Assembly: GCA_004554385.1 (NCBI GenBank)
Contig: SFMO01000031.1
Coordinates: 1 to 37,435, forward strand
Origin: Ruminococcus flavefaciens
Lineage (GTDB): Bacteria > Bacillota > Clostridia > Oscillospirales > Ruminococcaceae
DNA length: 37,435 bases
Direction of reading: 5' to 3'
In this document: positions 31,130-37,435 of the stretch, piece by piece
Layout: each line of letters starts with the position of its first letter
How positions within the stretch are numbered: position 1 is the stretch's first letter
Notes under the pieces: model-generated
The model's database searches: none
Told to the model about the DNA's origin: nothing
What the model saw: only the letters and a program-made list of their open reading frames with translations
Position numbers and translations under genes: made by a program

Positions 31130-31156
31130 TTATTTATCGAAAGGAGCTGTTTAGCT

Positions 31157-32215
31157 TTGGAAAGAAATCTTATGAAGGGCAACGAAGCGCTGGCAGAGGC
31201 TGCTATCAGAGCAGGCTGTAAATGCTTCTTCGGTTATCCTATAACTCCTCAGACAGAGCTTGCCGCTTATATGGCAAAGCGTATGCATAAGGCAGGCGGC
31301 GTATTCTTACAGGCAGAGTCCGAGATCGCTGCTATCAACATGGTGCTTGGCGCTGCTTCAACAGGCGTCCGTGCAATGACATCATCTTCTTCACCCGGAA
31401 TCTCACTCAAGAGCGAGGGTGTTTCATACATCGCAGGTTCAGACCTTCCTGCTGTAATCATCAACGTTGAAAGAGGCGGCCCGGGTCTCGGCGGTATCCA
31501 GCCTTCACAGGCTGACTACTGGCAGGCTACAAAGGCTCTCGGTCACGGTGACTTCCAGCTTCTGGTATACGCACCTGCCTCAGTTCAGGAAATGGTAGAC
31601 TACGTTGTAAAGGCTTTCGACCGCGCTGATAAGTACCGTATGCCTGCAATGATCCTTGCAGACGGACTTCTCGGACAGATGATGGAGCCTGTTACATTCC
31701 CTGAGATCAACCCCAACGCTTACGATAAGAGCGGCTGGGCTGCTAACGGCCACAAGATGAAGAGAGAGCACCATATCATCAACTCCCTCTACCTCAAGCC
31801 CGATGAGCTGGAGAATTCTATCCTTGACCGTTACAAGAGATATGAGATAATCAAGGAGACAGAGACCGAGGCTGAGCTTTATCTCACCGAGGACTGCGAT
31901 ATCCTTGTATGCGCATTCGGCGCAACAGCAAGAGTTGCAAAGTCTGCTGTAAACGACGCAAGAGCACAGGGCATCAAGGCTGGTCTCTTCCGTCCCAAGA
32001 CACTGTGGCCTTTCCCTGTAAAGGAGATCAACGAGGCTGCCAAGAGCGCTAAGAAGCTTCTCAGTGTTGAGATGTCAATGGGACAGATGATAGAGGACAT
32101 CAAGCTTGCTATCAACTGCTCAAAGCCTGTAGAGTTCTACGGAAGAACAGGCGGCGTTATCCCCACACCTGCTGAGGTACTGGGCGAGATCAAGAAAATG
32201 GGAGGTACTCTCTGA
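31157..32215 (+). CDS. korA: 2-oxoacid:ferredoxin oxidoreductase, alpha subunit
   Basis: The 352-residue subunit begins LMKGNEALAEAAIRAGCKCFFGYPITPQTE, split here as LMKGNEALAEAAIRAGC and FFGYPITPQTE, which are conserved in KOR/VOR alpha subunits. GPGLGGIQPSQADYWQ and LRP-like FRPKTLWPFP follow. It starts with TTG at 31157 after AAGGAG; the next ATG (31172) is about 27 nt from the SD and would remove the conserved N-terminus. Together with beta, gamma and delta it interconverts a 2-oxoacid plus CoA and acyl-CoA plus CO2. Sequence alone does not separate 2-oxoglutarate (KOR) from branched-chain 2-oxoacid (VOR) specificity; the symbol is provisional. Confidence 0.93.
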   Translation: MERNLMKGNEALAEAAIRAGCKCFFGYPITPQTELAAYMAKRMHKAGGVFLQAESEIAAINMVLGAASTGVRAMTSSSSPGISLKSEGVSYIAGSDLPAVIINVERGGPGLGGIQPSQADYWQATKALGHGDFQLLVYAPASVQEMVDYVVKAFDRADKYRMPAMILADGLLGQMMEPVTFPEINPNAYDKSGWAANGHKMKREHHIINSLYLKPDELENSILDRYKRYEIIKETETEAELYLTEDCDILVCAFGATARVAKSAVNDARAQGIKAGLFRPKTLWPFPVKEINEAAKSAKKLLSVEMSMGQMIEDIKLAINCSKPVEFYGRTGGVIPTPAEVLGEIKKMGGTL

Positions 32216-32988
32216 TGGCTGTAGTATTTGAAAGACCGAAGTCGCTCATCGACGTTCCTACACATTACTGCCCCGGATGTACACACGGTATAGTTCACAG
32301 AATACTCTGTGAGGTCATCGACGAAATGGGCATCGAGGGCGATACTATCGGAGTATGTCCTGTTGGCTGCTCTGTAATGGCATATGATTACTTCAACTGT
32401 GATATGATCGAGGCTGCACACGGCCGTGCACCGGCTGTTGCAACAGGCGTTAAGCGCACAAACCCCGATAAGTTCGTATTTACTTATCAGGGTGACGGCG
32501 ACCTTGCTGCTATCGGTACTGCCGAGACAGTTCACGTTGCTACAAGAGGCGAGAATATCGTCGTTATCTTTATCAATAACACTATCTACGGAATGACAGG
32601 CGGTCAGATGGCTCCTACAACACTTCCGGGACAGGTAACACAGACTACACCTTTCGGAAGAAGCCCTGAGCTTGCAGGCTATCCTGTAAAGGTATGTGAG
32701 ATGCTCTCAACACTTACAGGTACAGCTTATGCTGAGCGTGTTGCAGTTGACAGCGTTCCTCACATCAAGGCTGCAAAGAAGGCTATCCGCAAGGCATTCG
32801 AGAACCAGAAGGCAGGCAAGGGATTCTCTATCGTAGAGGTTCTTTCAACTTGTCCTACAAACTGGGGACTTGCTCCTCTTGACGCTATCAAGAGACTTCA
32901 GGACGAAATGATCCCATACTATCCTCTCGGCGTTTACAAGGACGTTGAAGAGGGCGTATTCCCAAAGACAGAAGGAGGTAACGAGTAA
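32215..32988 (+). CDS. korB: 2-oxoacid:ferredoxin oxidoreductase, beta (TPP-binding) subunit
   Basis: The 257-residue subunit binds thiamine pyrophosphate through GDGDLAAIGTAETVH and, about 30 residues later, FINNTIYGMTGGQMAPTT. It also has THYCPGCTHGIVHR and GVCPVGCSVMAYDYF, the conserved Cys segments of the KOR/VOR beta subunit. Its ATG overlaps the alpha-subunit stop (TGATG), with GGGAGGT as SD, so expression is coupled. Confidence 0.94.
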   Translation: MAVVFERPKSLIDVPTHYCPGCTHGIVHRILCEVIDEMGIEGDTIGVCPVGCSVMAYDYFNCDMIEAAHGRAPAVATGVKRTNPDKFVFTYQGDGDLAAIGTAETVHVATRGENIVVIFINNTIYGMTGGQMAPTTLPGQVTQTTPFGRSPELAGYPVKVCEMLSTLTGTAYAERVAVDSVPHIKAAKKAIRKAFENQKAGKGFSIVEVLSTCPTNWGLAPLDAIKRLQDEMIPYYPLGVYKDVEEGVFPKTEGGNE

Positions 32989-33521
32989 TGGCTACTACAG
33001 AGATCCTTCTTGCAGGCTTCGGCGGACAGGGTATCCTTTTCGCAGGCAAGATCCTTGCATACTGCGGACTTATGGACAATAAGGAGCTTTCATGGCTCCC
33101 TTCATACGGTCCTGAGATGAGAGGCGGTACATGTAACTGTTCAGTTACTATCTCCGATGATCCTATCGGTTCACCTCTCGTTGTAACACCACATCTCCTC
33201 ATCGCTATGAACCAGCCTTCATTTGACAAGTTTGTAAGCAGTGTTCGTCCCGGCGGTAAGGTATTCTTTGACAGCACAATGATAGAGCCTGCTACTGACA
33301 GAACAGACATCGAGCTGTACGGTATCCCTTCACAGCAGATGGCTGACGATAACAACCTCAAGGGCGGCTCGAACATCATTCTTCTCGGCAAGCTCCTCAA
33401 GGAGACAAACATCTGCTCACTTGAGACAATGCAGAAGGCTATCGAGAAGGTAGTTCCGCCTAAAAAGGCAGCACTTATCCCTAACAACTTCAAGGCTATC
33501 GAGCTTGGTATGAACGCATAA
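32988..33521 (+). CDS. korC: 2-oxoacid:ferredoxin oxidoreductase, gamma subunit
   Basis: The 177-residue subunit has EILLAGFGGQGILFAGKILA at the start (CoA-binding region) and WLPSYGPEMRGGTCNCSV, both highly conserved in the family. Its ATG overlaps the beta stop (TAATG) after a perfect AAGGAGGT SD. It is the last gene of the operon before a terminator. Confidence 0.95.
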   Translation: MATTEILLAGFGGQGILFAGKILAYCGLMDNKELSWLPSYGPEMRGGTCNCSVTISDDPIGSPLVVTPHLLIAMNQPSFDKFVSSVRPGGKVFFDSTMIEPATDRTDIELYGIPSQQMADDNNLKGGSNIILLGKLLKETNICSLETMQKAIEKVVPPKKAALIPNNFKAIELGMNA

Positions 33522-33525
33522 TTTC

Positions 33526-33557
33526 AAAGGCTATCGGTTTATCCGATAGCCTTTTTT
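33526..33557 (+). terminator. Rho-independent terminator of the oxidoreductase operon
   Basis: A 12-bp stem (33526-33537 with 33543-33554), 5-nt loop and T run to 33557, 5 nt after the gamma stop. Confidence 0.95.
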
Positions 33558-33594
33558 GCTGTTTGATCGCGGCGGAATGTGCTTTTATACAAGC

Positions 33595-33620
33595 AAAGCT
33601 CCCGAAAAATCGGGAGCTTT
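33595..33620 (-). terminator. Probable terminator of the TPM-protein operon
   Basis: A perfect 10-bp stem (33595-33604 with 33611-33620) lies 12 nt after the stop at 33633 on the minus strand. The T run beyond it is short, so it may be a weak or bidirectional terminator. Confidence 0.55.
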
Positions 33621-33632
33621 CTGTTTATTTTA

Positions 33633-34559
33633 TTATCTGTGATGGCCGCCGCCTCCGTGGCTTCCGCTGCTGTGATGACCGCCGCCGCCGCTGCTGCGAT
33701 GACCGCCGCCGCCTCCTCCGCCGCTGCTGCCTGAGGAGATCCTGGTTCTTGACTGATATGTACGGATATGACTGTCGGACCTCTGTGTAAAGTTTACAGA
33801 GTCCCTTGAAAGGTAAACGCTGGGATTGGTCTTGGGTTTGAATTTGTAGTGTCCCTTTGAGATAAGGAACGTGATAAGGGCTGTGACAAGACCTATGATA
33901 GCTGAAGCAAACCATATGGGAAGCAATAATATCAATGGTTTTTTGGTCGTTACATAAAGCTTATCGCCCTTATAGTAGATGTAGGTGCCTTTTGACTCAT
34001 CGTGGTAATAAGAGGTGCTTCTGTTATTTGCGTATACACTGAGCTGATTCAGGAACTCCTCGACAGCCCGGTATATCTGATCGCTTTCATATGACGATCC
34101 CGAGGAAGGGAGGTAAAGGTCCATGTGGTTGAAGATATTATTCCTGTTTCCCTCATAGAAAAGTATAGCCTTTCCTGATGTGGATATATAGTCATAAGCA
34201 GGTGTCTTGCTGGAAAGATCGAGGTAATACATGAGACCGTCGGTGTCGGGAGCGAAAATAGACTCATATGTATAGTCGCAGAATTCCTTGGTATCATAGT
34301 CGGAGCGGTATGTACCGTTGACATAAATGAGGATATTCATTTCCAGTTCCCTGGATTTCTCCTGTATCATTTCATCAAGCTCTTGTCTCTGTGTGTCTGA
34401 GAACAGATTCCTGTCATCGAGGAGACAGGAGTCCTGCCAGATGCCGTTCCAGCCTTTGTAGTTGTTTGGCGTCACTGAGACTGAGCAGCCTGTGAACATC
34501 ATCAGGATACATCCGCACATTATTGCAGTCATTATAAGTGAGAGAATGCGTTTCATCAT
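33633..34559 (-). CDS. TPM-domain lipoprotein with Gly/His-rich tail
   Basis: The 308-residue protein has a lipoprotein signal (lipobox FTGC, Cys25). A TPM (YgcG-like) domain follows (about 40-170), shown by LLDDRNLFSDTQRQELDEMI, LEMNILIYVNG and DGLMYYLDLSS. One or two membrane helices come next (about 215-240), and then a basic segment. The last 40 residues are almost only Gly, Ser and His (runs of G with HR, HH and SHG). TPM proteins are usually anchored extracytoplasmic proteins with Gly-rich tails; the high His content suggests metal binding (inference). The ATG at 34559 overlaps the upstream gene's stop (ATGATG) with AGGAGG 9 nt away; ATG 34556 is an alternative. Function of the family is poorly defined. 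Confidence 0.82.
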   Translation of the reverse strand: MMKRILSLIMTAIMCGCILMMFTGCSVSVTPNNYKGWNGIWQDSCLLDDRNLFSDTQRQELDEMIQEKSRELEMNILIYVNGTYRSDYDTKEFCDYTYESIFAPDTDGLMYYLDLSSKTPAYDYISTSGKAILFYEGNRNNIFNHMDLYLPSSGSSYESDQIYRAVEEFLNQLSVYANNRSTSYYHDESKGTYIYYKGDKLYVTTKKPLILLLPIWFASAIIGLVTALITFLISKGHYKFKPKTNPSVYLSRDSVNFTQRSDSHIRTYQSRTRISSGSSGGGGGGGHRSSGGGGHHSSGSHGGGGHHR

Positions 34560-35611
34560 AAGATGGCACCTCCTATTGCTGCGCATACAACAGCAACAGC
34601 TGCACCCAGTCCGAGACAAGCCAGCCAGAGCCTGCCCTTTGAGAGAGGCGGAGTTCCTGCAAGCTTGCCTGTCTGACCGTTTATGGCAAATTCATACATC
34701 TTGTCCTTGTACTTATATGACATGAACCAGACGGGCAGGAGTATATAGCTCCAGTTGGTATGCATTATTTTGTACTGTTCGATCTTAGGCGAAACAGAGC
34801 TGTATCCCTTAACAGAGTCCCTTATCAGGGATGCAGTTGCCTGAGAGGCGCGGACGCTGATACGCGGAAATACCGCTGCCTTGTCCACGTCGTATTTATC
34901 TGCGTAGAAGCCGCTGAGATAGGACATTGAAAAGTCCTTCAGCGCTCTGTAGTCATAGGGCTCGATGGACTCCATGAGCAGATCGTCTATCTTTGTCTCG
35001 CCATCTGCAGGAATACCCCTTGTTGTAAGGCTTCCTCTGCGGATGACATCGTATTCCTGAGTTTCAGTGTAGTGGTAGTTTCCTGATGTCCAGCTTCTGA
35101 TCTTCTTGCCTACAGCGTGGTAATCAATGTTGATATTGCAGTCGGCGACCCAGAAAGGCACATAGAGACCTGTCATTTTTTCGAGCTGCTGCATTGATTT
35201 GAATTCCTTAGGCACGAACCAGCGCTTGCCTGCCCATTTTTTGAACAGGTCAAGGGCGTTTTCTTTTGTGAGCTTGAAGCCTATGACCTTGTCGGGCTTG
35301 AAGTTTCCGCCCATTTTACCTGCTAAGATAACAGGATTGTGGCAATAATAACAGAAGGTGGCAGTCTGCTGATCGTCTGCCATTATTTCAGCGCCGCAGC
35401 TTTTGCAGCGATACAGGTGGGTATGGTTTTCGAAGTCCTCCTGAAGCTGGATAGTTTCCTGAGGGATACTGTTTTCGGTCTCTGCACAGAGCTCTTTTAT
35501 CTCTTCGGCAGTAAAGGTGCTGAGACAGTATTCACATTCCAGCTTCTGAGAGGCAGGATTGAACTTCAGATCCGCCATGCAGTTCGGACATTTATATTCA
35601 ACTGATTCCAA
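34556..35611 (-). CDS. Zinc-ribbon protein with C-terminal membrane helix
   Basis: The 351-residue protein has two zinc ribbons at the N-terminus: CPNC/CEYC (Cys8, 11, 26, 29) and CKSC/CYYC (Cys69, 72, 87, 90). A central domain follows (about 100-320), with KWAGKRWFVPKEFK, GLYVPFWVADC and a NWSYILLPVWFMSYKYKDKMYEFAINGQTGK segment quoted in parts, typical of TFIIB-zinc-ribbon membrane proteins. A C-terminal membrane helix (about 330-351) has almost no tail. It starts with TTG at 35611 after GGGAG. It is coupled to the TPM lipoprotein by a stop/start overlap, a pairing that fits a shared envelope role. The function is unknown. Confidence 0.82.
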   Translation of the reverse strand: MESVEYKCPNCMADLKFNPASQKLECEYCLSTFTAEEIKELCAETENSIPQETIQLQEDFENHTHLYRCKSCGAEIMADDQQTATFCYYCHNPVILAGKMGGNFKPDKVIGFKLTKENALDLFKKWAGKRWFVPKEFKSMQQLEKMTGLYVPFWVADCNINIDYHAVGKKIRSWTSGNYHYTETQEYDVIRRGSLTTRGIPADGETKIDDLLMESIEPYDYRALKDFSMSYLSGFYADKYDVDKAAVFPRISVRASQATASLIRDSVKGYSSVSPKIEQYKIMHTNWSYILLPVWFMSYKYKDKMYEFAINGQTGKLAGTPPLSKGRLWLACLGLGAAVAVVCAAIGGAIL

Positions 35612-35659
35612 TTCAGATCATCTCCCTTTGTCAAGATCGGCAGAATAGCCGACAAATAT

Positions 35660-35688
35660 ATTTTACCATATTATACATATTATTTCAA
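35660..35688 (-). promoter_or_regulatory. Promoter of the zinc-ribbon / TPM operon
   Basis: On the minus strand TTGAAA (35683-35688), 17-nt spacer ending TGG, TAAAAT (35660-35665), about 49 nt upstream of the TTG start. Confidence 0.75.
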
Positions 35689-35747
35689 GACAAATAATAA
35701 AAATTCACATCTGTTATTTGACATGGAAAATAACTTTTTGTTTAGCC

Positions 35748-35776
35748 TTGACAAAATAAATAAAATCAAATATAAT
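35748..35776 (+). promoter_or_regulatory. Consensus promoter of citrate synthase
   Basis: TTGACA (35748-35753), 17-nt spacer, TATAAT (35771-35776); all 12 positions consensus. The leader to the ATG is about 48 nt. Confidence 0.92.
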
Positions 35777-35830
35777 TGTAATATGTATAAATTTCAGTAC
35801 TATCTGTAATAAAGAAAGGGATGACGATAT

Positions 35831-37198
35831 ATGAGATACAAATTTTCAGACATCACACCAGAGATCACGAAACTTGCTGATATGTCCATGGAAGGCTACA
35901 GGATAGATCCCGAGCTCTATACACAGTATGACGTTAAGCGCGGACTCCGCGACCTTAACGGCAATGGTGTAGTTGCAGGACTTACCAATATCAGTACCAT
36001 AAAAGTGCTTGACAGCGGAGAGAATATGCCCAATCACGGCGACGGAAAGCTGTACTACAGGGGTATTGACGTCGAAGATATCGTCGCAGGCTTCATAAAG
36101 GAAAAGCGTTTCGGCTTTGAGGAAACTGTTTACCTGCTCCTTTTCGGAAAAATGCCGTCGGAGAATGAGCTTGCAGGATTCAGGCGCATACTTGCTGATT
36201 TCCGCGAGCTCCCTTCAAACTTTATGAGGGACGTAATTATGAAAGCTCCAACAGACAATATGATGAATACCCTTGCAAAGAGCGTACTTGCGCTGTATTC
36301 TTATGATGATAAGGCAAACGATATATCTGTGCCCAATGTTCTGAGACAGAGCATTGAGCTTATAACACTTTTCCCTGTGCTTGCAGTGTATGCGTATCAT
36401 GCCTACAAGTATGCAAGACTGGGCGGCGACCTTTTCATACACAGCCCCGGGCCCGAACTCTCCATAGCCGAGAATATCCTGTATATGCTCCGTGAGGACG
36501 GAAAGTACACCGAGCTTGAAGCGCGTATACTTGACCTTGCACTGGTGCTCCATGCTGAGCACGGCGGAGGAAACAACTCCACATTTACCGTTCATGTAGT
36601 GTCATCATCGGGCACTGATACCTATTCTGCCATAGCGGCGGCACTTGGCTCACTTAAGGGACCAAAGCACGGCGGCGCCAATATCAAGGTGGCAATGATG
36701 GTGGACGATATGAAGCAGAATGTAAAGGACTGGACTGACGAGGAGGAGGTCAGAGGCTATCTGAGGAAACTTCTCCATAAGGAGGCGTTCGACAGGGCAG
36801 GTCTTATCTACGGCATGGGACATGCAGTATACTCTCAGTCAGACCCGAGAGCAAAGGTGTTCAAGGGCTTTGTTGAGAAGCTCAGCTCAGAAAAGAACAG
36901 GCATGATGAATTTGCGCTGTATTCACTGGTTGAGAGGCTTGCTCCCGAGGTCATCGCCGAGGAGCGCCGTATATATAAGGGTGTCTGTGCAAACGTGGAC
37001 TTTTACAGCGGCTTTGTATACCGTATGCTTGGCATACCGGACGAGCTGTTCACACCGCTTTTTGCAACAGCGAGAATATCGGGCTGGTCAGCCCACAGAA
37101 TAGAGGAGCTTATCAACTCCAACAAGATAATCCGTCCTGCGTATAAAGCAATATCGCCCATGCGTGAGTATACTGACATGGAAAACAGAATGGACTGA
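35831..37198 (+). CDS. gltA: Citrate synthase
   Basis: The 455-residue enzyme condenses acetyl-CoA and oxaloacetate to citrate. The catalytic residues by family alignment are His280 (GPKHGGAN), His331 (YGMGHAVYSQSDPRA) and Asp390 (NVDFYSGF); LHAEHGGGNNST (241-252) and the Arg in ARISGWSAHR are also conserved. The N-terminal 45 residues before GLTNISTIKVLD extend beyond the shortest bacterial forms. A related 2-methylcitrate synthase is possible, but no methylcitrate genes are near. SD AAAGGGA lies 9 nt from the ATG. With the nearby 2-oxoacid oxidoreductase it could feed 2-oxoglutarate synthesis for glutamate. Confidence 0.95.
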   Translation: MRYKFSDITPEITKLADMSMEGYRIDPELYTQYDVKRGLRDLNGNGVVAGLTNISTIKVLDSGENMPNHGDGKLYYRGIDVEDIVAGFIKEKRFGFEETVYLLLFGKMPSENELAGFRRILADFRELPSNFMRDVIMKAPTDNMMNTLAKSVLALYSYDDKANDISVPNVLRQSIELITLFPVLAVYAYHAYKYARLGGDLFIHSPGPELSIAENILYMLREDGKYTELEARILDLALVLHAEHGGGNNSTFTVHVVSSSGTDTYSAIAAALGSLKGPKHGGANIKVAMMVDDMKQNVKDWTDEEEVRGYLRKLLHKEAFDRAGLIYGMGHAVYSQSDPRAKVFKGFVEKLSSEKNRHDEFALYSLVERLAPEVIAEERRIYKGVCANVDFYSGFVYRMLGIPDELFTPLFATARISGWSAHRIEELINSNKIIRPAYKAISPMREYTDMENRMD

Positions 37199-37247
37199 TA
37201 TAAATCAAAATATATATTTGCAGGTGGCGATGACCACATCGTCCCTC

Positions 37248-37280
37248 TTCCGAAAACAATTCACTGGATTGTTTTCGGAA
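37248..37280. repeat. Perfect 13-bp inverted repeat downstream of citrate synthase
   Basis: TTCCGAAAACAAT (37248-37260) and its exact reverse complement (37268-37280) flank a 7-nt loop. No T run follows, so it is not a standard terminator, although it is the first stable hairpin after gltA. Confidence 0.75.
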
Positions 37281-37310
37281 TTCACCCTTGCAGGGCGCCT
37301 TCGTATTGTT

Positions 37311-37387
37311 TCGCTGTTCTCTGAAAGCTGTGAACAGCGACCAGAGGTGACTCCCCATAAAATGGGGAGATGTCAGCGAAGCTGACA
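37311..37387. repeat. Array of three consecutive hairpins, REP-like intergenic element
   Basis: Stems are 37311-37319/37332-37340 (TCGCTGTTC), 37351-37357/37363-37369 (CTCCCCA) and 37371-37377/37381-37387 (TGTCAGC). The CTCCCC...GGGGAG followed by TGTCAGC-GAA-GCTGACA resembles interspersed palindromic elements frequent in Clostridia genomes (from general knowledge, not a search). The rest of the window to 37435 shows no gene. Confidence 0.6.
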
Positions 37388-37435
37388 GAGGGGACGGGCT
37401 GGTTAAGCCTGCCTCTGGACACCGCCAAAGGAACA

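Noticed and set aside
33563..33790. Cys/Arg-rich plus-strand frame
   Set aside because: It is the reverse complement of the Gly/His-rich tail of the TPM lipoprotein; the odd composition comes from that repeat.

Overview
The window looks like chromosomal DNA from a cellulolytic Ruminococcus-type Clostridia (Oscillospiraceae). I infer the R. flavefaciens / R. champanellensis / R. albus neighbourhood, without a database search. The signs are two secreted GH9 glycanases with Thr-rich linkers, two type-I dockerins (one on a GH9, one on a leucine-rich-repeat protein), a FabK-type fatty acid cluster, a ferredoxin-dependent 2-oxoacid oxidoreductase, strong Gram-positive Shine-Dalgarno sites and TTGACA-17-TATAAT promoters.

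Layout. 1-6000 (minus strand) holds a GH9 enzyme cut by the window edge, a complete GH9-dockerin enzyme and a solute-binding lipoprotein, each with its own promoter and/or terminator. 6050-13057 (plus strand) is housekeeping and envelope: a VanY-like carboxypeptidase, rsmE, a small acidic membrane-anchored protein, tRNA-Pro, tRNA-Thr and tRNA-Tyr, a YcxB-like membrane protein, typA/bipA and two lipoproteins. 13188-14660 is guaB (minus). 14833-19923 (minus) is a tightly packed six-gene unit: fabD-aroE-GNAT-aroK-amidohydrolase-LRR/dockerin. Divergent from it, 20209-29963 (plus) is the type-II fatty acid synthesis cluster: fabH, fabK, fabG, fabF, accB, two unrecognised paralogous membrane proteins, fabZ, accC, accD, accA, acpP. 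30131-33521 encodes a P-loop ATPase and a four-subunit 2-oxoacid:ferredoxin oxidoreductase. 33633-35611 (minus) is a zinc-ribbon membrane protein plus a TPM-domain lipoprotein. 35831-37198 is citrate synthase, followed by a run of hairpins at the window end.

How the genes work together. AccABCD make malonyl-CoA, FabD loads it on AcpP, FabH starts chains, and FabF/FabG/FabZ/FabK elongate them. fabD is not in the main cluster; it heads the divergent unit that also carries two shikimate-pathway genes. The 2-oxoacid oxidoreductase and citrate synthase would serve 2-oxoglutarate or branched 2-oxoacid metabolism. The GH9 enzymes and the dockerin LRR protein belong to the secreted, probably cellulosomal, apparatus.

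The least explained feature is the pair of tandem paralogous membrane proteins at 24927-26191. They sit inside the acetyl-CoA carboxylase/fatty acid operon with overlapping stops and starts. I recognise no family for them, and they are the best candidate here for something undescribed.
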